The translations under genes were made by a program, and so were the position numbers. The notes below the pieces were generated by a model. It was not told the origin of the DNA. It saw only the letters and a program-made list of their open reading frames with translations, and searched no databases. A stretch of 64,000 bases of DNA from Acridotheres tristis (taxonomy: Eukaryota; Chordata; Aves; Passeriformes; Sturnidae): assembly GCA_037013685.1 (NCBI GenBank), contig CM072892.1, positions 806,001 through 870,000 on the forward strand. The letters run 5' to 3'. Shown in pieces: positions 34,840 through 45,234 of the stretch; positions within the stretch are counted from its first letter, which is position 1, and the number at the start of each line of letters is the position of its first letter.

Positions 34840-35110
34840 GTAGAATCCTGGAATATCCTGAGCTGGAGGGACCCCCAGGGATCATCCCGGCCCCTGTCCC
34901 TGCACAGACCCCCAAACAATCCCACCCTGGCATCCCTGGTGTCCAAACTCTCCTGGAGCTCTGGAATTCCCTGGGGAGCCTGGGCAGTGCCAGCACCCTC
35001 TGGGGGAGGGAAGAACCTTTCCCAAAATCCAGCCTGACCCCCCTGGCCCAGCTCCAGCCGTGCCCTGGGTGCTGTCCCTGTCCCAGAGATGGGAGCTGCC
35101 CCACAGCCCA
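34840..35110 (-). repeat. CR1 LINE in KLHL28 intron 4
   Basis: Very similar to the copy at 13385-13640, lying in the 713-base intron between the last two coding exons and taking up a large part of it. Confidence 0.75.
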
Positions 35111-35375
35111 GCACCCCTGAGTGTCCACACCCAGAGCAGCGAGTACAGACCTGCTGAAACTCATCACTGCTCAAATCACCGAAAAAACACGAGGTGAAGT
35201 AGAATTACTACTCCCTGTAATTTTTGCCACAGCTCAGCATTAATCAACTGAACTTGGAGAAACCAAGATCCTTTCACAGAGCTGGTGAAGTGACCCTCAC
35301 CCCCAGCTGGAGTCCCTGCCCCTCTCTCTCCCTGCAGCTTTTCCCAGCTCAGGGGTCATTCCTGCCATGTCCCAC

Positions 35376-35584
35376 CTGTCCTGGGCTCCTTCATGGGCCG
35401 GCACACCGTCCACTGGTTCTGGTGGGGGTCGTACCTCTCGATGCTCGACAGGTGGGACACCCCATTGTGTCCCCCCACCACGAAGATGAAGCCCAGCATG
35501 ACCCCCACCCCAAAGTTTATCCTTTTGTCAGCCATGGAGGCCACGGTCTCCCAGGAGTTCTTGCTCGGATCGTAGCGCTCCATG
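35376..35584 (-). CDS. KLHL28: KLHL28 coding exon 3 (Kelch repeats)
   Basis: The exon starts after acceptor TTTCTTTCCAG, completing the serine codon AG|C. It encodes the fourth-to-fifth Kelch blades, with MERYDPSKNSW, VGGHNGVSHLSSIERYDP and PMKEPRTG. It ends ACAG|GTGGG. Each blade carries the expected GG doublet and the spaced Y and W residues. A 48-bp tandem array begins about 20 bases upstream of its acceptor in the transcribed strand. Confidence 0.97.
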
Positions 35585-35604
35585 CTGGAAAGAAAACACA
35601 GCAG

Positions 35605-36125
35605 TGAGATCTGGGAATGGATCCCTGGAGTGTCACAGCTCCAGCTGTGGGATCTGGGAATGGATCCCTGGAGTGTCACAGATCCAGATGTGAGATCTGG
35701 GAATGGATTCCTGGAGTGTCACAGATCCAGATGTGAGATCTGGGAATGGATCCCTGGAGTGTCACAGATCCAGCTGTGAGATCTGGCAATGGATCCCTGG
35801 AGTGTCACAGCTCCAGATGTGAGATCTGGGAATGGATCCCTGGAGTGTCACAGCTCCAGATGTGAGATCTGGGAATGGATTCCTGGAGTGTCACAGCTCC
35901 AGATGTGAGATCTGGGAATGGATCCCTGGAGTGTCACAGCTCCAGATGTGAGATCTGGGAATGGATTCCTGGGAGTGTCACAGCTCCAGCTGTGAGATCT
36001 GGGAATGGATTCCTGGAGTGTCACAGCTCCAGCTGTGGGATCTGGGAATGGATTCCTGGGAGTGTCACAGATCCAGCTGTGAGATCTGGGAATGGGAATT
36101 CACTCCAGGAGTGTCACAGGCACAG
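35605..36125. repeat. About 43-48-bp tandem array next to KLHL28 exon 3 acceptor
   Basis: About eleven units of GAGATCTGGGAATGGATCCC plus TGGAGTGTCACAGCTCCAG. Units vary between ATCCCTGG and ATTCCTGGG, and between AGCTGT and AGATGT. On the transcribed strand the array ends about 20 bases before the acceptor, so it replaces most of the usual branch-point region. Confidence 0.92.
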
Positions 36126-36129
36126 CCAT

Positions 36130-37780
36130 GATCCTGGGATCTGGGAATGAATTCCTGGACACTGCAGGAGTGTCACAGCTCCAGCAGGCTCTGCCAGGCA
36201 CAATTACCACACAGGAATAATGGAATACAGAGGAAAGGGCTGGTGGAAATTTCCATGGTGCATTGCTTGGTACAAGCCAATAGCAGCACCCAGAAATTGT
36301 GTTATCATCAGGTCACACCCTGAAACCAAGAGGTTCCTCAGAGCTGAAAGCTCTTTCAGGATGCCTGGTGTGATTTTTTAAAGTAAGAATTTTAAATGTA
36401 TACCATAGGAATAATAGTCTATTAAAATAATAATCTACTAAAATAATATAATAAAATAAAAATTTTGTGGGAAACTGAACACAATGCAGAGCTGAAATGT
36501 ATTTCTTTGGGTAACACAGCAAACCCAAAACTGCCTCGAGCTTGGCCTGAAATGAACACCCAGAGAGAAAAAGCATGTGCAGGGTGTATTTATATTCCTC
36601 AGGAAAAGCAGCAAGGAGGCTGCTGATCAAAACACTGAGGGCAGGAGAGGTTTCAGGATCAAAGGAGAATGAATTCTCCTCATTATTAATATTTTTGATC
36701 ACTGTACAGATGGTCAGTCATGAACACACTCATGGCTCAGAGCTGCTCCTGCCCAAGGGCAGCTGCAGGAGCACAGAGGGGCAGAAAAAAGGGGAAGGGG
36801 AGATCAGCAGCAGGAAAAGGGGCTTCCTGATCCAGAGTGAGCTTGATTTAATGCTGATTTAATGCTTGATTTAGAGCTTGGAGGAGCCTGGTGCTGCATG
36901 GCATGGCTCAGAACTCACCCCTCCAATCAGAAATAAAACCTAAATTATTCCCAGAACACCCTGAGTTGGAAAAATCAAGGAGTCCAAGGATCCTTTTCCT
37001 AATAGAAAGAAGAACCTTTTCCTAAAAGAAGAACCTAAAAGAAGAAGATTTTTCTAATATCCAACCTAAACCTCTCCTGACTCAGCCTCAAGCATTAAAA
37101 AATGCAATTTATCATTGCAATGTCTGGTACCACCCTGCTGAACAATCACTGTGTCCCTTCCTAGGAGCCAGATTTTCATTCTTTATTCAGCTCTTCCACT
37201 TGCAGTTTATTCTTTTGCTTCCTGGAGGGACATTCAGCTGATTTGTTCCCATTTTAATGATGGAAAACGATTCCTTTGGGTAACTGGATGTCCCTGGACA
37301 TCCACAGGGAGCAGAGGAATTGAAGAGCCTGGTGGTACCAGGAAAACTCCTTGGGAATGCAAGGTCTGAAACAAGGCCTGCAGTCAGTCACCTCCATCCT
37401 CAATTCTGCTATTAGCAGTCACACTCATTTAAGATCCCATCAGAGGATCTTGAATTTAATTTAAGTAAAATAAATCAGTATTTATTTTGTGTGTATTAAG
37501 CAAGGGAAAACTCCTACTCACCTCAAATCAAGGCTTTCATGGTAAAACTCCCAAAAAAATTTGGCAGGTTTCAGCTACAAGGCTCAGTAATATGCAGGCA
37601 TGTCTTTGCTTTTACCTTTTTGGTAAAATCACTTTTTAGGTGATCCAAAAAAGGGCCCAAACAAGGTGGAACACACAAAGTGAAGCAAAAATAAAGATTT
37701 TCTGTTTGAATGATGGGATTGATGTGACAGAACAGGGATTAATGAGGCCCAGGATTTATTGGAGATTATTGAATTGGCTG
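36130..37780. other. KLHL28 intron 3, unique part
   Basis: Mostly unique AT-rich sequence. A CR1-like fragment lies at about 36930-37130 in reverse orientation (AATATCCAACCTAAACCTC), with a local expansion of AAAGAAGAACCTTTTCCTAA-type units. A near copy, with the same expansion, occurs at 41260-41490 in the previous intron. Confidence 0.5.
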
Positions 37781-37794
37781 CCCAGGTGGGACAC

Positions 37795-38830
37795 CCCAGC
37801 ACAAACCTGTTCATTTGGCCAGGAAAAGGATTAAAAATCCTGCCTGGGGGGGTTTGCTGGTGCCCAGGTGGGCACAGGTGGGCACCTGTTCATGTGGGAA
37901 AGGGAAGGATTAAAAAACCTGCCCAGGTGGGTCACTCCAACATGTACCTGTTCATGTGGGCAGGACAAGGATTAAAAATCCTGCCCGGGGGAGGTTTGCA
38001 GGTGCCCAGGTGGGCACAGGGTGACTCCCAGCACCTACCTCCTCATATGGGCAGGGAAAGGATTAAAAATCTTGCCCAGAGGGTTTTGTTGGTGCCCAGG
38101 TGGGCACAGGTGGGCACCTGTTCATGTGGGCAGGGGAAGGATTAAAAACCCTGCCCAAGGAGGGGTTGGCTGTGCCCAGGTGGGCACAGGGTGACCCCCA
38201 GCACACACCTGTTCATGTGGGAAAGGGAAGGATTAAAAGCCTGCCCAGGTGGGTCACCCCAGCATGTACCTGCTCACGTGGGCAGGGAAGGATTAAAAAA
38301 CCTGCCTGGGGGGGTTTGCTGGTGCCCAGGTGGGCACAGGGGCACCCCAGCACAAATCTTTTCATGTGGGCAGGACAAGGATTAAAAACCCTGCCCAGGG
38401 GGGTTTGCTGGTGCCCAGGTGGGTCACTCCAGCATGTACCTGCTCACGTGGGCAGGACAAGGATTAAAAAGGCTGCTTAGAGGGTTTTGTTGGTGCCAAG
38501 GTGGGCACAGGGTGACTCCCAGCACGTACCTGTTCATGTGGGCAGGACAAGGATAAAAACCCAGCCCAGGGGAGCTTTGCTGGTGCCCAGGGGAGCACAG
38601 GGTGACTCCCAGCACCCACCTGTTCACGTGGGCAGGGGAAGGAGTAAAAACCCTGCCCAGGGGAGGTTTGCTGGTGCCCAGGTGAGCACAGGTGGGCACC
38701 TGTTCATATGGGCAGGACAAGGATAAAAACCCAACCCAGGGGAGCTTTGCTGGTGCCCAGGGGGGCTTTGCTGGTGCCCAGGGGGGCACAGGGTGACTCC
38801 CAGCACGTACCTGTTCATGTGGGCAGGCCC
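37795..38830. repeat. KLHL28: Tandem array built from the KLHL28 exon 2 donor junction
   Basis: About thirteen units of 60-110 bases, counting the true junction, each contain on the minus strand CTGCCCACATGAACAG followed by a GT-starting sequence such as GTACGTGCTGGG. That is the end of coding exon 2 (the Pro-Ala-His-Met-Asn codons) plus its 5' splice site. Copies lie near 38811 (true), 38701, 38622, 38530, 38448, 38361, 38272, 38210, 38118, 38040, 37948, 37888 and 37811. Some keep AACAG|GT, others have AGCAG|GT or GAG|GT. The rest of each unit is intronic, GCCCACCTGGGCACCAGC and similar. Confidence 0.9.
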
Positions 38831-39254
38831 ATAGCCCCCAATGGCATAGATCATCCCATCCAGCACAGCAGCAGCGAAGCAGCTCCGTGTCCTGCTCATG
38901 GGGGCCACCAGCTGCCACTCCTTGACCTTGGGGATGTATTTCTCCACACTCCTCAGGTAGGACTGGCCATCGTAGCCCCCCAGGGCATAGAGCTCGCCAG
39001 CCAGCACGGCCACACCCAGCGTGCTTCTGCTCTCAAACATCCTGTCCAGGGAGCTCCAGGTGTTGGTGTCAGGGTCCCAGCACTCCACAGAACTCTCGTG
39101 TTTCCTGTAGCTGATGCCCTGGCACACGTGGGTGGCGATGCCTCCCACCACGTAAATCTTCTGCTCCAGCACACAGATCCCAAACTCATAGCGGGGGATG
39201 CTCAGAGGGGCCAGCCCAATCCACGAGTCATTCTGGGGGAAATACATCTCCATG
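38811..39254 (-). CDS. KLHL28: KLHL28 coding exon 2 (first Kelch repeats)
   Basis: The exon starts after acceptor CCCCCTGCAG with C completing a serine codon and ends AACAG|GTACGT. It encodes about 148 residues with three Kelch blades: SMEMYFPQNDSW, YVVGGIATHV, ELYALGGYDGQSYLRSVEKY and MIYAIGGYGPAHMN. The sequence is very close to human KLHL28. Both ends of this exon have been copied into flanking arrays, yet the exon itself is uninterrupted. Confidence 0.97.
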
Positions 39255-40290
39255 CTGCAGGGGGAAAAAGGCATGAAAGAAAGATCAGCTGCAATGGAAA
39301 CTGCTGGAAATACAACCCAAAGGGAAGAGAAAACACAAAAAAAACCAAATGGGGAACACGGGATGCTCAGAGGGGCCAGCTCAATCCACGAGTCATTCTG
39401 GGGGAAATACATCTCCATGCTGCAGGGGGAAAAGGGCATGAGAGAAAGATCAGCTGCAATGGAAACTGCTGGAAATGTGACCTAAAAAGAGGAGAAACAC
39501 ACCAAAAAAACCAAACTCATAGCAGGGGGATGCTCAGAGGGGCCAGCCCAATCCACGAGTCATTCTGGGGGAAATACATCTCCATGCTGCAGGGGGAAAA
39601 GGGCAGTGAGAAAAATATCAGCTGCAATGGAACCTGCTGGAAATACAACCCAAAGGGAGGAGAAAATACAAAAAAAACCCAAACTCAAACTCATAGTGTG
39701 GGATGCTCAGAGGGGCCAGCCCAATCCACGAGTCATTCTGAGGGAAATACATCTCCATGGTGCAGGGGGAAAGGATAGTGAGAAAAATATCAGCTGCAAT
39801 GGAAACTGCTGGAAATGCGACCTTAAAAGAGGAGAAAACACCAAAAAACCCCCAAACTTGTAACCAGGGATGCTCAGAGGGGCCAGCCCAATACATGATC
39901 CACGAGTCATTCTGGGGGAAATACATCTCCATGCTGCAGGGGCAAAAGGGCATGAGAGAAACATCAACTGCAAGGGAACCTGCTGGAAATGTGACCTAAA
40001 AAGAGGAGAAACACACCAAAAAAACCAAACTCATAGTGGGGGATGATCAAAGAGCCCACACAATCCATGAGCTCTTCTGAGGGAAATACATCTCCATGCT
40101 GCAGGGGGAAAAGGATAGTGAGGAAAATATCAGCTGCAATGGAAACTGCTGGAAACACAACCCAAAGGGAGGAGAAAACACCAAAAAAACCCCAAACTTG
40201 TAACCAGGGATGCTCAGAGGGGCCAGTCCAATCCATGATCCACGAGTCATTCTGGGGGAAATACATCTCCATGCTGGAGGGGGAAAAGGG
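39195..40290. repeat. KLHL28: Tandem array built from the KLHL28 exon 2 acceptor junction
   Basis: Seven units of 165-175 bases include the true exon start. Each carries, on the minus strand, an intronic pyrimidine tract, a CCCCCTGCAG-type acceptor and the first 60-72 bases of the exon (Ser-Met-Glu-Met-Tyr-Phe-Pro and onward). Exon-start equivalents are at 39254 (true), 39419, 39586, 39759, 39933, 40098 and 40273. The copy at 39759 has lost its acceptor AG (CTGCAC). The copy at 40273 has CTCCAG instead of CTGCAG. Confidence 0.95.
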
Positions 40291-40429
40291 CAGTGAGAAA
40301 AATATCAGCTGCAATGGAAACTGCTGGAAATACAACCCAAAGGGAGGAGAAAACACACACAAAAAGAATCCAAACCAACCATGGAAATGGGAGAGAGAAA
40401 AGTAAATTAGAGAGAGGGAAGTGCACGTC

Positions 40430-41260
40430 TGTATTTACAAATATAAATTTAGAAAGTACAGCTTGCAGTTTATAAATATGGATTTTATGGGCACTCTATA
40501 ATTTAAGCAAGATGTTAACGTAGCACAAACTAACCTGAAAAATATGTCTTTAAAAGAGTCTATTTTTCTTAAGCAGCATTTGAAATCTGAAACTTAAACC
40601 CTAAAACTTAAACCCTAAAATACCACTTTCTTTTAATTATACTCCATGGGAGAACATGGTGGTTCTAGCTTGCCCCATATAAAGTCTAGCCAATCTACCT
40701 GAATAGTTTAATTAATAAATTACCTAAATAATTAAGAGGTTATCTGGTACAGAGGAAACTTGATCTGTTCAAAAACCATGCAGGAGCATGAGGCCCCTGG
40801 AGAGCTGAGAGGCACTAAGAGCCCAGAAACAGGAGCTGCTGAAACACCAGAGAACAGAGATTAAATCTATTGCAAGTAATTTTGCTATTAGGAAGCACCA
40901 GAAAATTGAAAATAATCCAAATTATATTGGTAGGCTGCATTTTTATAATCATTGAAGAAGCAGAGCTGGAGAATATCAGAGAATTACTTTATTCACTCAA
41001 ATATTTTTTATTAAAAAAAACCCTTTATTTTTTTAAGGCTATAAAGCCAACAATTCCCAGCCCTGAAATCTGGTTTAGTATCAGTGACTATCAGTGGGAA
41101 AATTAACTTTAAATTACTTTGATATCTCTGAACACAGGGAAAAGAACACACAGCTCTCCCCAGGTTTTGAAATGTGTTTGTCTCTGCAAGAACAGAACTG
41201 TCACTGAAAAGGATCTCCCAGAGTATCAGTATTCACCCCTTCAATCATAAACAAAACCAA
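40430..41260. other. KLHL28 intron 2, unique AT-rich part
   Basis: No repeat or exon recognised; it has ordinary intronic composition with AT-rich patches. Confidence 0.5.
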
Positions 41261-41490
41261 AATTATTCCCAGAATATGGAACATCCTGAGTTGGAAGGAT
41301 CAAGGAGTCCAAGGAACCTTTTCCTAATAGAAAGAGGAACCTTCTTCTAAAAGAAGAACCTTTTCCTAATAGAAAGAAAAACCACCTTCTAAGAGAAGAA
41401 CCTTTTCCTAATAGAAAGCTGAACCTTTTCCTAAAAGAGGAACTTTTTCCTAATATCCAACCTAAACCTCCCCTGTCTCAGCCTCAAGTA
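41260..41490 (-). repeat. CR1-like fragment with internal expansion
   Basis: It contains CATCCTGAGTTGGAAGGATC and AATATCCAACCTAAACCTCC, flanking several AATAGAAAGAGGAACCTT-type units. It is a close relative of 36930-37130. Confidence 0.6.
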
Positions 41491-41589
41491 TCAGAAGCCC
41501 AGACTGCAGAATGGAGCTGTGGAAGCAGCTCAGGCAGAGGGCCCAGGGAAAGCTCCAGGGGCTGCTGAGAGCACACTGACCATCAGAGT

Positions 41590-42545
41590 TTGTGTGTTTG
41601 TGCAAATGCATCAACGTGCATTTGTGTGTGTTTGTACAAATGCATCAACGTGCATTTGTGTGTGTTTGTACAAATGCATCAACGTGCATTTGTGTGTGTT
41701 TGTACAAATGCATCAACGTGCATTTGTGTGTGTTTGTACAAATGTATCAACGTGCATTTGTGTGTGTTTGTACAAATGCATCAACGTGCATTTGTGTGTG
41801 TTTGTACAAATGCATCAACGTGCATTTGTGTGTGTTTGTACAAATGCATCAACGTGCATTTGTGTGTGTTTGCACAAATGCATCAACGTGCATTTCTGTG
41901 TGTTTGTACAAATGCATCAACGTGCATTTGTGTGTGTTTATACAAATGCATCAACGTGCATTTCTGTGTGTTTATACAAATGCATCAACGTGCATTTGTG
42001 TGTGTTTGTACAAATGCATCAACGTGCATTTGTGTGTGTTTGCACAAATGCATCAACGTGCATTTGTGTGTGTTTGTACAAATGCATCAACGTGCATTTC
42101 TGTGTGTTTATACAAATGTATCAACGTGCATTTGTGTGTGTTTGTACAAATGCATCAACGTGCATTTGTGTGTGTTTGTACAAATGCATCAACGTGCATT
42201 TGTGTGTGTTTGTACAAATGCATCAACGTGCATTTGTGTGTGTTTGTATAAATGCATCAATGTGCATTTGTGTGTGTTTGTATAAATGCATCAACGTGCA
42301 TTTGTGTGTGTTTATACAAATGCATCAACGTGCATTTCTGTGTGTTTGTACAAATGCATCAACGTGCATTTGTGTGTGTTTGTACAAATGCATCAACGTG
42401 CATTTGTGTGTGTTTGTACAAATGCATCAACGTGCATTTGTGTGTGTTTGTACAAATGCATCAACGTGCATTTGTGTGTGTTTGTACAAATGCATCAACG
42501 TGCATTTGTGTGTGTTTGTACAAATGCATCAACGTGCATTTGGGT
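41590..42545. repeat. 34-bp tandem array, about 28 copies
   Basis: Units read TGCATCAACGTGCATTTGTG plus TGTGTTTGTACAAA. Variants include TTTCTG, TATACAAATG, TATAAATG and ATGTATC. Since 34 is not a multiple of three, one reading frame cycles through three peptides in a 102-base period, and all three plus-strand frames remain open for most of the array. It lies in KLHL28 intron 2, antisense to the gene. Confidence 0.97.
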
Positions 42546-42799
42546 ATAACCAGCCCACACATAATTTAACCACAGCTCTGGGAATGTTCATCCCATGTTC
42601 CAAGCAAACCCAGCCACACCAGCTTTGGGGCATAAAGTTGTTTTTTCTCTTTCTCTTTTGTTCCTTCTGCTCCAGGCTGAGCCTCCAGGATGCTCTCCAG
42701 GAGCTTCATTCTGGAATGCAGGTGAAGGAGGGAGGGGCACTCACCTGTTCCAGCACAGACACCTGCCCAGCAGCTGGGATTAAATCCATCATCACATCA

Positions 42800-43080
42800 T
42801 GATCCAGAACTCCTTCAGGAAATCCCAGAGTCACTGAGGCTGGAAAAGCCTCCAGGATCAGAGTCCTGATCCCCAGCCCAGAGCTCTGAGTGCCACCCCC
42901 AGGAATTGCTGGGACACCTCCAGGGATGGGCACTCCAACCCTCCCTGGGCACTTCCAATCCCTGCCCACCCTTTCCATGGGGAAATTCCTGCTGCTCTCC
43001 ATCCTGAGCCTGCCCTGGCCCAGCCTGAGGCCGTTCCCTCTCCTCCTGTCCCTGTTCCCTGGGAGCAGAGCCTGACCTGG
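42800..43080 (-). repeat. CR1 LINE 3' end in KLHL28 intron 2
   Basis: A reverse copy closely matching 9010-9265 and 28728-28935. Confidence 0.8.
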
Positions 43081-43869
43081 GGCTCAGGGAGTTGTAGGGA
43101 CAAGTCCCTCTGAGACTCCTTTTTTCTCCTGCACTCTGCTCTGATTTAGTCTATTTTAATTCCAAGGATTTTTTAATTATCAGGAAGCACATCTGTCAGA
43201 CACCAAGTTAATTTCTATGATTTGTTTGAAATAATAACAAATTGGGGGAAAATTAAGTAAAATTAAAATACCTAGAAGGAAAAATAAGAACTGCACCAAC
43301 TTAATTAACCACCTTATTAACTCTATCAACAGAATGAAAATCCTTTCAGAGCTTTTTTGTTTGCACAGATGTCAGGCACAAACAAAACCCCCTAACACTG
43401 CATGAAATAAAATGCATTTGGGGCTCATCCTTATTAAAAAAACCTGCTGAAGAGTTTTCATGGAGGAAAGGAACAACCACACCCTGAAAACTCTGATGGG
43501 ACTCCCAGGTCTCCTCCAGGCTCAGTGAGCAGGGGATGTTGGGAAGGACAAGGATTTGACAGGAAGGTGTCACAGATGTGGGTGTGTGTAACACAAAGAT
43601 CTTTGAATGGAGAATCTGAAGAAGGAATAGAAATGAAAACAAGTTTTGATACAGAAGAATTGCTGAGCCAGCCTTAGTGGATAACTGGAAAGCAAAGTGT
43701 GAGTGAGTTGGAAAGGGTTTTATAGCTCAGAGCAAAGGACACACCCACCTCAAACAAAAGATGTTTTTACAAAACAAAAGCAAAAAAAGATTTCACAGGC
43801 AAACAAGAAAGCCAATGTTGCAAGTAGAAAAAAAGATTTCCGAATTTTCCACTGCAAGAAAACTGAAAA

Positions 43870-44195
43870 ACAACTTCCAGTTTAAACTGCAACATACTAA
43901 ATTTTTGTGATTGGAAAATAGGAACAAGAATATGGTAATGTTAGTAGTTACGATAGGCTATAGGTAATAGTAAAGGTATTGATTGGTTGTTATGTATTAA
44001 AAGGAAAGTCTAGAATGCATTGTAACAGAACTGGAGTGGCTTCAGACAAACCCCCAGCTGAGGTGACAGGCTGGGCTGGGCTCTGTCACCCAGGACCTGA
44101 ATTGCTGAATCCTCTGGATACAATAACAGCATTTTAAACAACAAATCAATTACTGTATCATCTGGATACGATAAACAGCATCTCGAGGAGCCAGC
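43870..44195 (+). mobile_element. Candidate solo LTR in KLHL28 intron 2
   Basis: It contains GGTATTGATTGGTTGTTATG, ATGTATTAAAAGG and two near-duplicate ends reading CTCTGGATACAATAACAGC and ATCTGGATACGATAAACAGC. This word order is the kind seen in avian ERV-L-type LTRs. No viral gene is adjacent. It ends about 45 bases from the KLHL28 exon 1 donor, so it would be a close intronic insertion. Confidence 0.4.
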
Positions 44196-44238
44196 CGGCT
44201 CCCGCAGGGGGATCCCACTCCCCGGGGCTGCTCCTCAC

Positions 44239-45137
44239 CTCTCCAGGCAGGCGAAGAGCCCGGCCTTGCCCCCCACGGCACAGAGCACCTTGGGGGCGCA
44301 GCGGGGCCGCGTCAGCAGCATGGTCTGGTGGGACAGTCTGTGCTCGGGCATGAAATGGTACTTGAGGGCCTCGTTGAGCAGGTGCTTGCACGTGTGGTCG
44401 TCCCTGATCAGGTGGTTGGCCTCGTAGAGGCGGGTGAGGAACTTGACGCTGAGCAGGGGCAGGCGCACGCAGTGCAGCAGCTGCGCCAGGTACTTCTGGC
44501 GCTCCTGCACGTCGTACTTGACCCAGGCCTCCAGGGCGTAGAACACCGTCTCCTCCGTCACCACGTTCAGGCAATCGTTGGACACGATCTCGTCCAGCTC
44601 CGAGTGCGTCAGCTCCAGGAACTCCTCGGTCTGGCACACGTCCTCGAAGTTCTGGCAGATGAACTTGCTGGCGGCCACGTAGAGCTCGTGGCAGCCGTAG
44701 GTCTCGGCGAAGCGCCAGATGCCGATGCAGTTGCCGGGGTCCAGCTGGCTCTCCAGGAAGGCGCAGCACTCCTTGACCACCAGCTTCACCTGCAGCAGGT
44801 TGGCCGCGGGCAGCAGCGACTCTACGGTGTCCTGCGAGATGAACACGGTGCCGGTGTAGGCGTACTCCACGATGGCCTGCAGCGCCGCCTCGTCCACGCA
44901 CTGGAACTCCACCTCGGCGTTCTCCTTCTCCGACAGGTTGCCCGTGAACATGGCTTTGAAGTAGGGGCTGATGCTGGCCAGCACCACTTTGTGCGCGTGG
45001 ATTTTGGCCTCGCCCACGCGCAGCACCACGTCACACAGCTCGTGGTGCTGCCGCAGCAGGTTGAGACCCTGCAGGAGCTGCTCCGAGTGCAGCGGGGTCA
45101 GCTTGGCCAGCAGGAAGGGCGGGGACGACGGGTCCAT
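44239..45137 (-). CDS. KLHL28: KLHL28 coding exon 1 (BTB, BACK, start of Kelch)
   Basis: It begins at ATG 45137-45135, directly after a TTTTGTCCCAG acceptor. Translation could not start further upstream because that is intron. It encodes MDPSSPPFLLAKLTPLHSEQ, a BTB fold at about residues 20-130 (HHELCDVVLRVGEAKIHAHK, SPYFKAMFTGNLSEKE), a BACK domain at about 135-240 (CIGIWRFAETYG, FLTRLYEANHLIRDD), and the first Kelch strand. The donor is GAGAG|GTGAGG. The exon has strongly GC-rich third positions, unlike the downstream exons, so an antisense frame is also open across it. Confidence 0.98.
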
Positions 45138-45234
45138 CTGGGACAAAACACACAGCGGGAGGGGTCACTCCGGGCTTTGCAACTCACACGGGGCACACAC
45201 AACAGTCACAAGGCGGTTTTCAATCCATAAGGTT

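Larger units (their letters stand above)
34499..45137 (-). other. KLHL28: KLHL28 gene (coding span)
   Basis: The coding span has four coding exons joined at canonical GT-AG sites: 45137-44239, 39254-38811, 35584-35376 and 34662-34499. They sum to 1,716 bases, that is 571 codons plus stop, which equals the human length as I remember it. The protein is a BTB-BACK-Kelch family member. Such proteins act as substrate adaptors that bind Cullin-3 through the BTB/BACK half and substrates through the Kelch propeller. The frame is intact with no stop or frameshift. The gene lies head-to-head with TOGARAM1, as in mammals. Introns 1 and 3 and both sides of coding exon 2 carry tandem arrays. Confidence 0.97.

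Noticed and set aside
41590..42545. Possible CRISPR-like array (regular 34-bp repeats)
   Set aside because: There are no unique spacers; the unit is contiguous, and the genome is animal.
41519..42802. 427-codon plus-strand open frame with a repeating cysteine-rich peptide
   Set aside because: It is the 34-bp array read through. All three frames are open in the same way, and it lies in a KLHL28 intron with no splice or promoter context of its own.
45135..45146. Upstream extension of KLHL28 by three residues (starting at 45146)
   Set aside because: The codon there is TTG and lies in the intron; the acceptor AG immediately precedes ATG 45137.
44328..45230. 300-codon plus-strand frame antisense to KLHL28 coding exon 1
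   Set aside because: A shadow of high GC third positions; the minus frame has unmistakable BTB-BACK sequence.
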